Assembly: GCF_002377905.1 (NCBI RefSeq)
Contig: NZ_DFQS01000038.1
Location: 1-64,000, forward strand
Direction of reading: 5' to 3'
Source of the DNA: Psychrobacter sp. UBA3483
GTDB taxonomy: Bacteria; Pseudomonadota; Gammaproteobacteria; Pseudomonadales; Moraxellaceae
DNA length: 64,000 nucleotides
Translations under genes and position numbers: made by a program
The notes under the pieces: model-generated
Seen by the model: the letters and a program-made list of their open reading frames with translations, nothing else
The model's database searches: none
What the model was told of the DNA's origin: nothing
In this document: positions 18,385 through 26,993 of the stretch, one piece after another
Layout: every line of letters begins with the position of its first letter
How positions within the stretch are numbered: position 1 is the stretch's first letter

Positions 18385-19404
18385 ATGTACGATGTGATGG
18401 CGATAGGTAATGCCTTGGTTGACCACGAATATCTGCTGTCAGATGCAGCGCTAGAAGAAACTGACCTGACCAAAGGCAATATGACGCTAGCAGGAATCGA
18501 AGAACAGCAGCAGTTACTGGCATATTTTAAATTGGCAGAGATTAAGCCATCAAAGCAAGCAGGCGGCGGCTCAGCGGCCAATGCAATGTATGCCTTTGCA
18601 AGTTTGGGCGGCAAACCTTTTTATGCTTGCCGCGTCGGCGATGACAAACAAGGCGAGTTTTACCTAAAAGATTTGCACGAAGCGGGCGTTGCCACCTCCC
18701 CGCAGTCGATTCATGCAGGCGGTGTGACGGGCTCATGTGTGGTAGCAGTGACCGAAGATGGTGAGCGTACCATGCAAACTTTCCTTGGTACCTCAAGCGA
18801 TATCACCGCTGATAACGTCGATTTTGAAGCATTAACCCAAGCAGGCTGGTTATATTTAGAAGGTTATTTAGCGATGTCCGAAGGGATTCAGCCTGCGATG
18901 AACAAACTACGCCAACAAGCCGGTATCCATGGTGCCAAAATCGCCGTCAGCTTTGCTGATCCTGCCGTGGTAAAATTTGCCAAAGAAGGCTTACTTAATA
19001 TGCTTGGCAATAAAGTCGCGGTAATATTTTGTAATAGTGAAGAAGCCAAATTATTCACCGATAAAAAACAGCATAAATCGGCGGCGCGAGCCTTACTTGA
19101 GCATTGTCAGACAGCGGTGGTTACCGATGGTCCCAATGGCGCTATCATCGCGCATAAGCCAAATGATGAGTCTGATATTGAGATTTATGAGATTCCGACG
19201 CCAGTTGTTACTAATGTCATTGACACCAATGGTGCCGGCGATAACTATTCTGGGGCGTTTTTATATGCTTTATCGCAGCATTATAGCTTGCCAGAATGCG
19301 GACGACTTGCCAGCGAAATCGCCGCCCAAGTGATTCAGCAGTTTGGCCCACGTTTATCATCGCACGAGTATCAAGATATCTCGCGCCGCGTTTTAACGGT
19401 TTAG
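18385..19404 (+). CDS. PfkB-family kinase, adenosine kinase-like
   Basis: The 339-residue protein is a ribokinase/PfkB-family sugar kinase. It has AGGGSAAN at residues 59-66 and the anion hole with catalytic aspartate in DTNGAGD at 280-286 (D286). The overall pattern, especially the N-terminal GNALVDHEYLL and the two-glycine GGGSAAN, resembles proteins annotated as adenosine kinase, which would phosphorylate adenosine to AMP; the substrate is inferred. GAGGAG precedes the ATG. It follows rsmI by 71 bases in the same direction. Confidence 0.82.
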   Translation: MYDVMAIGNALVDHEYLLSDAALEETDLTKGNMTLAGIEEQQQLLAYFKLAEIKPSKQAGGGSAANAMYAFASLGGKPFYACRVGDDKQGEFYLKDLHEAGVATSPQSIHAGGVTGSCVVAVTEDGERTMQTFLGTSSDITADNVDFEALTQAGWLYLEGYLAMSEGIQPAMNKLRQQAGIHGAKIAVSFADPAVVKFAKEGLLNMLGNKVAVIFCNSEEAKLFTDKKQHKSAARALLEHCQTAVVTDGPNGAIIAHKPNDESDIEIYEIPTPVVTNVIDTNGAGDNYSGAFLYALSQHYSLPECGRLASEIAAQVIQQFGPRLSSHEYQDISRRVLTV

Positions 19405-19438
19405 TGGCTGGATTATTTGATTACTAAAGCGCTAAAAT

Positions 19439-19486
19439 CTAAGTTTCTAAGCTTCTAAGTTTCTAAGTTTCTAAGTTTCTAAGTGC
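19439..19486. repeat. Tandem array of CTAAGTTT, six 8-bp units
   Basis: Six head-to-tail copies of CTAAGTTT run from 19439 to 19486; unit 2 reads CTAAGCTT and unit 6 CTAAGTGC. It lies 35 bases after a stop codon, so copy number is free to vary by slippage. Confidence 0.9.
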
Positions 19487-19523
19487 TTTAAAACGGTATT
19501 TCTAGTTTACCCCTAATAAAAAC

Positions 19524-19605
19524 AGTGCTGCTGGGATAAATTTTGCGCAGCCTCTGAAGCGACGAAGTCGCACAGCAAGCAAGGAAAATTTGTACCAGTA
19601 GCACT
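19524..19605. repeat. Dispersed nested-palindrome element, copy A
   Basis: Terminal inverted repeats of 21 bases (19524-19544 and 19585-19605) match at 18 positions. The interior holds a second inverted repeat GCGAC/GTCGC (at about 19556-19570) and, read on the minus strand, the core CTTGCTTGCTGTGC followed by CAGAGGCT. The same core and layout recur at 50622-50695. No protein is encoded, so this is a REP- or MITE-like unit rather than an insertion sequence. Confidence 0.8.
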
Positions 19606-19664
19606 TTATAATATTTTCGCGCTTTTATTTAGGATTGCCTACAAAACTTTAGCATCTAATAAGC

Positions 19665-19695
19665 AAAAGCCCATATGATCGGATATGGGCTTTTT
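19665..19695. terminator. Bidirectional terminator before metY end
   Basis: AAAAGCCCATAT and ATATGGGCTTTTT form a stem with a short GATCGG loop, flanked by A- and T-runs. It can terminate both the plus-strand kinase transcript and the minus-strand metY transcript. Confidence 0.85.
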
Positions 19696-19728
19696 AGTAT
19701 TCATTTATAAAACAAAATAATCGCTCAA

Positions 19729-21033
19729 TTAAACAGCGGCAAGTGCTTGCTCTAAATCAGCTTTAATATCTTCAATGTGCTCGATACCAATCGATAAACG
19801 CACCATATCCGCACTAACCCCAGCATTGTCAAGCTCTTGCTCGTTCAGCTGACGATGAGTGGTGGTCGCTGGATGACAAGCGAGCGACTTAGCATCACCG
19901 ATATTGACCAAGCGCGTAATCAGTTGCAGCGCATCAATAAAGCGCGCGCCTGCTTCGAGGCCCCCTTTTACGCCAAAGGTTAAAATGGCAGATGGCGTAC
20001 CTTTCATGTATTTTTTCGCAAGCTCATGCTCAGGATGATCTGGCAAACCGGCATACTTCACCCAAGCAACTTTATCATGGTCGCGTAGATATTCAGCAAC
20101 TGCTTGGGCGTTTTGGACATGACGCTCCATACGTAAACTTAACGTCTCCATACCTTGCATGATTCCGAAGGCATTGAGCGGGCTGATTGCCGCGCCGGTA
20201 TTACGCAGTGGCGCGACGCGAGCACGGGCAATAAATGCTGCTGCGCCAACGTCTTTGACGAAGTTTACGCCGTGATAGCTTTCATCTGGAGTATTTAGTA
20301 ATGGGAAGCGCTCAGGATAATCGCCCCAAGGGAAAGTTCCACTATCAACAATCGCGCCACCAATTGAGGTGCCCGTACCGCTCATATATTTGGTCAATGA
20401 ATGAATGACAATATCAGCGCCGAACTCAAATGGACGGCACAGCGCTGGCGTCGCAACCGTACTATCAATTACCACTGGTACGCCATATTCATGGGCGATG
20501 TCACTCAGTGTTTGGATATCAACGATATTACCCAGTGGATTACCGATACTTTCGGCAAAGACCATTTTGGTTTTATCATCAATTAAATCACGAATCGCTT
20601 CAGGGTTTTTATGGTCAAAAAAGCGAACTTCGATACCTTGACGCGGCAAAGCATGGGCAAATAAATTATAAGTGCCGCCATATAAGGTCGATACGGCGAC
20701 GATATTATCACCTGCTTCACAAATGGTTTGAATCGCATAAGTGATAGCCGCCATACCAGAGGCAACCGCTAGCGCCCCGATACCGCCTTCAAGTGCCGCA
20801 ACGCGCTCTTCTAACACCGCCGTCGTCGGATTCATGATACGGGTGTAAATGTTGCCAGCAACTTTTAAATCAAATAAATCGGCGCCATGCTGGGTATTAT
20901 CAAAGGCATACGAGCTGGTATGGTAAATAGGCACGGCGACCGCTTTGGTGGTTGGCTCGACGCTATAGCCGGCGTGAATGGCTAAGGTTTCAAGGCGCTG
21001 GGTATTCTGCTTAGCTGGTTGTCCGTCACTCAT
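19729..21033 (-). CDS. metY: O-acetylhomoserine aminocarboxypropyltransferase
   Basis: MetY makes homocysteine from O-acetylhomoserine and sulfide in direct-sulfhydrylation methionine synthesis. The 434-residue protein is a Cys/Met-metabolism PLP enzyme. YTRIMNPTT at 63-71, ESIGNPLGNIVDI at 161-173 and the PLP lysine K215 in HSLTKYMSG are typical, and the length (about 430) fits the OAH branch rather than MetB or MetC (about 390). It stands alone, 247 bases downstream of nfuA. A related O-succinyl specificity cannot be excluded. Confidence 0.92.
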   Translation of the reverse strand: MSDGQPAKQNTQRLETLAIHAGYSVEPTTKAVAVPIYHTSSYAFDNTQHGADLFDLKVAGNIYTRIMNPTTAVLEERVAALEGGIGALAVASGMAAITYAIQTICEAGDNIVAVSTLYGGTYNLFAHALPRQGIEVRFFDHKNPEAIRDLIDDKTKMVFAESIGNPLGNIVDIQTLSDIAHEYGVPVVIDSTVATPALCRPFEFGADIVIHSLTKYMSGTGTSIGGAIVDSGTFPWGDYPERFPLLNTPDESYHGVNFVKDVGAAAFIARARVAPLRNTGAAISPLNAFGIMQGMETLSLRMERHVQNAQAVAEYLRDHDKVAWVKYAGLPDHPEHELAKKYMKGTPSAILTFGVKGGLEAGARFIDALQLITRLVNIGDAKSLACHPATTTHRQLNEQELDNAGVSADMVRLSIGIEHIEDIKADLEQALAAV

Positions 21034-21130
21034 CAGGTGCTCCTAAAATTTCATGGGATATTTAGAGGGGTATTAATAGGTTATTAAACCCATATTTCAT
21101 TTATCAAAAATGGTTATAACAAAAAGTCAT

Positions 21131-21162
21131 AAAAAAAAGCTGAGTTAATCATAACCCAGCTT
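21131..21162 (-). terminator. Terminator downstream of nfuA
   Basis: On the minus strand AAGCTGGGTT pairs with AACTCAGCTT (one mismatch) and is followed by a run of eight T. It lies about 120 bases past the nfuA stop and before metY. Confidence 0.7.
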
Positions 21163-21280
21163 CTTTATTAAAAGAATAGCAATTTTTTCATCTCTTAATG
21201 ACAAATATTCATAAGCAATGAAACTAATAAGCATATTCTTAGATGATATCGGCGCTATTTTTATAACGACTCGTCATTTT

Positions 21281-21964
21281 CTATTTATAGTAAGCGTTTT
21301 CTGTACGTGTGTGGTCAGTTTCATCGATGACTTGCGTCAGCTCGGGAATTTGCTGTTTCAGCTGCACTTCAACGCCTTGACGTAAGGTCATATCAACCGC
21401 TGAACAGCCTTGGCAACCACCACCGAATTTTAGTATCGCGGTCAGACCAACGCCTTCTTCTTCAACCAATTCAAGCAGCTGTACATCACCGCCATGAGCG
21501 GCCAAGCTTGGATTAATCTCCGACTGTAAGACATAATTGATACGTTCTTCGACACTGGCATCGGCACCAACTTTTGGCACTTTTGAGTTTGGTGCGCGGA
21601 ATGTCAACTGCCCACCAAAACGGTCTTTATTATAATCAATCACCGCATCTTCTAAATAAGGCACGGACGCCGCTTCAATAAATGCCGAAAAATCGTCATA
21701 AGTCAGTTTTAAATCAGCGCTGTCTTCTTCGCCCGGCTGGTTATAAGCCATGCAGCATTCGGCACGCGGTGTACCTGGATGTTCAACGAAAATACGCACG
21801 CCGATACCATCGGTATCTTGTTTCGCCAGTAAATCTGCCAAATACCCTTGCGCAGCTTCAGTGATGGTAATGTTACTTTTAGCTTCGGTTTGCTCAGTAT
21901 CTAATGCTGACTCGTAATCGGCAGTAGGGTCTACTTGAGTATCAGTTGGATTGTGTTCACTCAT
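21281..21964 (-). CDS. nfuA: Fe-S cluster biogenesis scaffold NfuA
   Basis: NfuA carries [4Fe-4S] clusters to target proteins, especially under oxidative or iron stress. The 227-residue product has an N-terminal degenerate A-type (IscA-like) domain at about 32-125 and a C-terminal Nfu domain with the cluster-binding pair C184 and C187 in GGGCQGCSAVD. The extra 30 N-terminal residues, acidic and Thr-rich, are longer than in E. coli (191 residues). No other isc or suf genes are nearby. Confidence 0.95.
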   Translation of the reverse strand: MSEHNPTDTQVDPTADYESALDTEQTEAKSNITITEAAQGYLADLLAKQDTDGIGVRIFVEHPGTPRAECCMAYNQPGEEDSADLKLTYDDFSAFIEAASVPYLEDAVIDYNKDRFGGQLTFRAPNSKVPKVGADASVEERINYVLQSEINPSLAAHGGDVQLLELVEEEGVGLTAILKFGGGCQGCSAVDMTLRQGVEVQLKQQIPELTQVIDETDHTRTENAYYK

Positions 21965-22376
21965 AATGCTTCCTATGTGTTATGACACAAGCGTTATATT
22001 GGCCACGTCTACTGTGTCGTCAATGGTGTGTGAGAGTGGGATAAATGAGAGTATCTATCATCGTGGCGTATCGTTTTATTGCTTTAGCCATGATAAATGT
22101 TTCTTTATGACTTCCATTATAGCGCACTTAACGCATAATTCCGACTGGGCTAGTGTGAATTAGCAGTGGCGGTTTTAAGCGCTGGTATTTTAATGGCGGA
22201 TGTTTTAGCAATGGCTATTTTTATAAGGCTTACCTATAGTAAGCTGCCTCTATCTTCATAGTATATAAAGACAGCATGCAGACTTATCAAGTCTATCGGG
22301 CGTAGAATGCACCAAAGAGCTTATGAAAATTTTAGAAGAATAAATATCAGAATCTTAACTATTTTGAGAGAGCAGT
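21965..22376. other. Divergent spacer between nfuA and a hydrolase gene (412 bp)
   Basis: No gene is seen. A small perfect hairpin, GCTTAC with a 5-base loop and GTAAGC, lies at 22228-22244. Promoters for both flanking genes must be here, but I could not pick hexamers with proper spacing. No IscR-like site was recognised by eye. Confidence 0.35.
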
Positions 22377-23366
22377 ATGTTAACTGAGAATATAAATTTT
22401 GTGACCACCAAAGATGCCGTACAAATCGCTATTTGGGAAGTTTTTGATAATGAAAAAAGCCATCAATTATCTAACCTTAATGCGCATCAAGGACAAAATA
22501 TCTTCTTAACCCATGGCACTTTTTCGGACAGAAAAACCTGTTTAAAAATCGCCGAATACCTAGCTGGACTTTGCCATCATTGCTATATCATGGAATGGCG
22601 CGCTCATGGTGCAAGCTCGGCACCAACAGACAAATTCAATTTCGAAACCGTTGCAACCTATGATTTTGCCGCCACTTTCGATTATTTATTTAACGAATTA
22701 AAGCTCAGCAATTTACACTGCGTCACCCATAGCGGCGGCGGTGCTTGCTTAACGATGTTTCTCATTCAACACCCGCAGTATATCAATAAAATCAATAGCA
22801 TCAGCATGTTTGCCTGCCAAGTGTACGGCGCCATCGTCAATCCGAAGAACTACTTTAAAATTATCGCCGCCAAGATATTTACCCGTCTATTTGGCTATAT
22901 ACCTGCCAAAAAACTCAAACTGGGTCCTATCAATGAAAGCTACTTCACTATGAGCCAATGGTATGAGTGGAATTTGCATAGAAACTTTCACAGCAGTTTT
23001 ATTAAGCAAAGTGATATAGATGCTAATGGTATTAACAAAAGTGCTTTTGATAGCAGCACTCGCCAGAAAAATACTATTGACGGTGAAATTTTTGATTATC
23101 GACCGTATATGCCGAATATTACTGTACCCATTTATGCCATCAGCGCTAAAGGTGATAAATTTATCTCACCTACTCGAGGCTGCCTGTCACTTTTTAACGA
23201 CTTTAATCACTCGCTCAACAAGAACTCAGCCAACGTTTTTCGCGAATACGCGCGGAGCCATGGTGACTTGGACGATTATACCCATAGCCGCATCTTAAAC
23301 AGTCGTACGGCTGCCAAAGAGATTTGGCCAACGGTGGCGGCATGGATTGAGCAACATGCAGGATGA
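22377..23366 (+). CDS. Alpha/beta hydrolase
   Basis: The 329-residue product has the alpha/beta hydrolase layout: THGTF with the oxyanion His-Gly at residues 46-47, EWRAHGAS, nucleophile elbow THSGG with S119, a possible acid in SAKGDKF and a possible base in RSHGD near the end. The first elbow glycine of the usual G-x-S-x-G is threonine. No signal peptide is visible, so it is probably cytoplasmic. The substrate is unknown; the size and motifs would suit an esterase or lipase. A GST gene follows 129 bases downstream. Confidence 0.75.
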   Translation: MLTENINFVTTKDAVQIAIWEVFDNEKSHQLSNLNAHQGQNIFLTHGTFSDRKTCLKIAEYLAGLCHHCYIMEWRAHGASSAPTDKFNFETVATYDFAATFDYLFNELKLSNLHCVTHSGGGACLTMFLIQHPQYINKINSISMFACQVYGAIVNPKNYFKIIAAKIFTRLFGYIPAKKLKLGPINESYFTMSQWYEWNLHRNFHSSFIKQSDIDANGINKSAFDSSTRQKNTIDGEIFDYRPYMPNITVPIYAISAKGDKFISPTRGCLSLFNDFNHSLNKNSANVFREYARSHGDLDDYTHSRILNSRTAAKEIWPTVAAWIEQHAG

Positions 23367-23495
23367 CGCATGCAAGATAAAAAAAGTATGGCAATGCTAC
23401 ATCTCCTAAAACTAACTTCACACAATATAACTGACTTAGCCAGATTGGCTGTTTAGACTGGATTGAACGCTATAGTAAATCCAAATGAGTAGTTT

Positions 23496-24125
23496 ATGCA
23501 GTTATATGTCATACCAGGAACTTGCGCCGTTGTACCGCACACCGCCCTCGAATGGACGGGCGCAGATTACGAGCTCAAGCTGTTAGATCATGATTCGGTC
23601 AAATCAGAAGAATATCTACGTATCAATCCGCAAGGCGCGGTGCCAGCTATCGTCGATGGCGACACTATCATTACCCAAAACATTGCCACCCAAGTCTATA
23701 TCGATGCCAGCTATCCAGATGCCAATATCTTTGGCTCAGATACCTCGCCAGCTGGCAAAGGGCATCTGATGCATTGGCTAGGGTTTTTGAATGCCGATCT
23801 GCATAAAGCCTTTGCCCCGCTCTTTGGCCCTGATGGGTTCGTTGAAGGCGATGCTGCACAAGAAAGCTTAAAGCAAAAAGCCAAAGAAAAAATCGCCCAT
23901 TTGCTTAGACTGCCCAACGAGCAGCTCGGTAAAACCGACTATCTAACAGGCAGCAAAACCACGGCTGATATTTACTTATACATCACGTTAACGTGGGCGA
24001 AAAAGTTTGAGATTGATTTATCTGACTATAAAAACCTTGATACCTTTGTCAAACGTATTGAAGAAGATAAAGGTTTGACTGCCGTCATTGAACAACAAGG
24101 CTTAGAAAAAATTACATCACTCTAG
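23496..24125 (+). CDS. Glutathione S-transferase
   Basis: The 209-residue protein has a thioredoxin-like N-terminal domain starting MQLYVIPGTCAVVPH, with C10 in the position used by beta-class bacterial GSTs, then NPQGAVPAI (the cis-proline, substrate-side turn) and a helical C-terminal domain from about residue 85. Such enzymes conjugate glutathione or reduce mixed disulfides; the specific substrate is not deducible. It shares a strand with the upstream hydrolase and has its own terminator. Confidence 0.88.
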   Translation: MQLYVIPGTCAVVPHTALEWTGADYELKLLDHDSVKSEEYLRINPQGAVPAIVDGDTIITQNIATQVYIDASYPDANIFGSDTSPAGKGHLMHWLGFLNADLHKAFAPLFGPDGFVEGDAAQESLKQKAKEKIAHLLRLPNEQLGKTDYLTGSKTTADIYLYITLTWAKKFEIDLSDYKNLDTFVKRIEEDKGLTAVIEQQGLEKITSL

Positions 24126-24154
24126 ATTTGATAGGGTTAATGCTTTGAGCGTTT

Positions 24155-24208
24155 GCAAAAACCTTTCTAACCTTAACCTTTCTAGTTCTTAGAAGGGTTT
24201 TTGCTTTT
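24155..24208 (+). terminator. Terminator after the GST gene
   Basis: A 16-base arm GCAAAAACCTTTCTAA (24155-24170) pairs with TTAGAAGGGTTTTTGC (24189-24204) with one mismatch, followed by TTTT. It lies 30 bases after the stop. Confidence 0.8.
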
Positions 24209-24401
24209 ATATCTATAAAAATATTATCCTTTAAAATAAAACTCATGGCTTAAAAACCATCATGTAACATTTGCTAAAGCGATAAAGTCACCGCACTAAA
24301 CATCTTTATACTTGTCAGCCAGATATAGGCTGTGTCAGTATTAGCCTCTTTGAGACATTTTGAATTGATAATTGATAGCAGTAAGTTAGGAGTTGGTCGT
24401 T

Positions 24402-25466
24402 ATGAGTGAATCAGCAGAGCAAGGTTCGGATAAAAGCTCGGATAAAAACAACAATAGAGACTACCGTTATTTGGTATTTATCGGACGTTTCCAGCCGTTT
24501 CACTGCGGACACAAAGCGGTGGTCGATGAAGCATTAAAACGTGCTGATAACGTCATTATGCTGATTGGTTCTGCCAACCTCCCGCGCAGCCTACGTAATC
24601 CATTTAGCGTCGATGAGCGCGCGACGATGATAAAGAACGCCTACTCGTCAGCAGAAGCGGCGCGTATCCACTGCGTCGCACTCGACGATGCGCTTTACAA
24701 TGACACGCGTTGGCTACAATATGTGCAAGCGGGCGTCAAATCCGTCACCGGCGACTTGCAGTCTGATATTGGGCTGATTGGTCATTCAAAAGACAGCTCA
24801 TCTTATTATTTATCCTTATTTCCAAATTGGGCGTCAGTTTCTGTGCCCAATTATCACAATTTATCCGCGACACCTATTCGCGACAGTTATTTAATGGGCG
24901 CCACGCCAACGCCTGAGCGCACCCCCGAATCAACCCGCAACGTCCTCAATGACTTCAAAAAGACTGATATTTATCAAAACCTGCATGAAGAAGCTGATTT
25001 CGTTGATAAATATAAAAGACAATGGGAGTCTGCGCCTTATCCACCAACCTTTATGACCGCTGATGCGCTTGTCGTACAATCAGGGCATATTTTATTGGTT
25101 GAACGCCGCAGTATGCCAGGACGCGGGCTGTGGGCATTACCGGGTGGATTTTTGAATCCAAAAGAAACCCTTTTTGATGCCTGTATCCGCGAGCTACGCG
25201 AGGAAACCCGTCTAAAAGTGCCTGAACCGGTACTACGTGGCTCTTGTCACAGCCAGCATACCTTTGACGACCCGTATCGCTCGGCGCGTGGGCGTACGAT
25301 TACCCAAGCCTTTTATTTTCAGCTAAAAAATGACCCAAAAGGGTTGCCAAAAGTAAAAGGTGGCGACGATGCAGCTAAAGCGTTTTGGCTACCGCTTGCA
25401 GAGCTTGATGCCACCATGATGTTTGAAGACCATTATGCGATTATCGCTAAAATGGTTGGCTTATAG
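24402..25466 (+). CDS. nadM: Bifunctional NMN adenylyltransferase / Nudix hydrolase
   Basis: The N-terminal half is a NadM-type nucleotidyltransferase that turns NMN plus ATP into NAD: GRFQPFHCGH at residues 28-37 and the SATPIRDS motif. The C-terminal half, from about residue 205, is a Nudix domain with a full Nudix box (GGFLNPKETLFDACIRELRE then ET), likely an ADP-ribose pyrophosphatase. This fusion is known in Synechocystis and Francisella. The start at 24402 (MSESAEQ) is chosen because AGGA lies ten bases upstream; the TTG at 24393 is too close to it. nadV follows after 129 bases. Confidence 0.92.
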   Translation: MSESAEQGSDKSSDKNNNRDYRYLVFIGRFQPFHCGHKAVVDEALKRADNVIMLIGSANLPRSLRNPFSVDERATMIKNAYSSAEAARIHCVALDDALYNDTRWLQYVQAGVKSVTGDLQSDIGLIGHSKDSSSYYLSLFPNWASVSVPNYHNLSATPIRDSYLMGATPTPERTPESTRNVLNDFKKTDIYQNLHEEADFVDKYKRQWESAPYPPTFMTADALVVQSGHILLVERRSMPGRGLWALPGGFLNPKETLFDACIRELREETRLKVPEPVLRGSCHSQHTFDDPYRSARGRTITQAFYFQLKNDPKGLPKVKGGDDAAKAFWLPLAELDATMMFEDHYAIIAKMVGL

Positions 25467-25595
25467 CTTGTTACCATTTACCTATATAATTTTTATTAAC
25501 CATTTTTCACGCCAGCGCTGATAGACGGCAATGGCTCACCGCTGCAGCGGTTATTAAAAAACAGCTGCGGCATCTAAAAGCAGAGGAGTTCTGTG

Positions 25596-26993
25596 ATGTA
25601 TACCAGCAATTTAAACAATTTAATATTAAATAGCGACAGTTATAAGACCTCGCATTGGGTGCAATATCCAAGCGGTAGCGAGTATCTGTCAAGCTACATC
25701 GAAGCACGTAAAGGCGATTATGATGTGGTGTTTTTTGGTCTGCAAGCCTTTATCAAAGAATACTTAAGCACCCCAATCACCCATCAAGATATTGATGAAG
25801 CCGAAACGGTCATTCAAGCGCATGGCTTGACCTTTAACCGTGCCGGTTGGGAGCTGCTGGTCGATAAGCATGGCGGCTATCTGCCACTGCGTATCGAAGC
25901 CATTCCTGAAGGCAGCGTGGTTCCAGCATCCAATGTGGTCTGCCAAATTATCAATACTGACCCTGAGTTCTATTGGCTTCCAAGCTATCTCGAAACGGCA
26001 TTACTGCGGGCGATTTGGTATCCCTCAACGGTTGCGAGCGTCTCACATTATTGCAAAGGCATCATACGTCAGGCACTAGAAAAATCTGCCGACAATACCG
26101 AATCGCTGATTTTCCGTTTGCATGATTTTGGTTCGCGCGGTGCGTCTAGTCAAGAATCTGTGGCGCTTGGCAGCCTTGCGCATTTGGTGAACTTTGCTGG
26201 TACTGATTCGATGACGGCGTTGGTTGCCGCCAGTCGTTGGTATCAGATGGATAAAGAGATGCCAGCCTTCTCTATTCCTGCTGCTGAGCACAGTACCATG
26301 ACGGCGTGGGGCCTTGATGGAGAAACCGCCGCCTTTGCCAATATGATTGAGCAGTTTGGCGGCGCTGGTAAGAGTTTTTCGGTGGTATCTGACAGCTACG
26401 ACTTATGGAATGCCATTGATAATATTTGGGGCGGTAGCCTAAAAGACGACGTCAAAAATATGGGCGGGACTTTAGTTATTCGACCTGACAGTGGCGATCC
26501 TGCAAAAGTGGTGCGCGAAGCCTTAGAACGCTTGGCGGTGAAGTTCGGTACAAGCATTAATAGTAAAGGTTATAAAGTGCTGCCTGATTATGTACGGGTC
26601 ATCCAAGGCGATGGTATCAGCCCGCAAAGCTTAGGCAAAATCATCGATGTAGTCTTAAACGCAGGTTTTAGCGCCGACAACATCACCTTTGGCATGGGCG
26701 GCGGACTACTACAGCAAGTCAATCGCGATACCATGAGTTGGGCGATGAAAGCCAGTGCCATCTCTATCAATGGCGTATGGAAAGATATCTATAAGGACCC
26801 CGTCACTAGCCGCTCAAAACGCTCAAAGAAAGGGCGTTTGGCACTCATAAAAAATGGCAGCGGAACACTAAAAACTATTAAAGCGGATGATTTAAAGACA
26901 GCTGAAGATAACCTATTACGCGATGTATATATCGATGGTAAATTACTTATTGATGATAACCTTACTATGATTCGGGAGCGCGCAGGATGGTAG
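25596..26993 (+). CDS. nadV: Nicotinamide phosphoribosyltransferase
   Basis: NadV joins nicotinamide and PRPP to give NMN, which the preceding nadM product converts to NAD; together they form the two-step non-deamidating salvage route. The 465-residue product matches the NAMPT family: DSYKTSHW near residue 14, FRLHDFGSRG at 173-182, the phosphorylated histidine region PAAEHST with H232, and VIRPDSGDP at 294-302. GAGGA stands before the ATG at 25596; a GTG one codon earlier is less likely. The last codons overlap the next gene. Confidence 0.95.
   Translation: MYTSNLNNLILNSDSYKTSHWVQYPSGSEYLSSYIEARKGDYDVVFFGLQAFIKEYLSTPITHQDIDEAETVIQAHGLTFNRAGWELLVDKHGGYLPLRIEAIPEGSVVPASNVVCQIINTDPEFYWLPSYLETALLRAIWYPSTVASVSHYCKGIIRQALEKSADNTESLIFRLHDFGSRGASSQESVALGSLAHLVNFAGTDSMTALVAASRWYQMDKEMPAFSIPAAEHSTMTAWGLDGETAAFANMIEQFGGAGKSFSVVSDSYDLWNAIDNIWGGSLKDDVKNMGGTLVIRPDSGDPAKVVREALERLAVKFGTSINSKGYKVLPDYVRVIQGDGISPQSLGKIIDVVLNAGFSADNITFGMGGGLLQQVNRDTMSWAMKASAISINGVWKDIYKDPVTSRSKRSKKGRLALIKNGSGTLKTIKADDLKTAEDNLLRDVYIDGKLLIDDNLTMIRERAGW

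Larger units (their letters stand above)
19405..19728. other. Spacer after adenosine kinase gene (324 bp)
   Basis: No gene is seen. From left to right this spacer holds an 8-bp tandem array (19439-19486), an 82-bp nested-palindrome element (19524-19605) and a bidirectional terminator (19665-19695), each listed separately. Confidence 0.7.

Noticed and set aside
19439..19486. A possible CRISPR array
   Set aside because: The units are eight bases with no spacers, and no cas genes are present.
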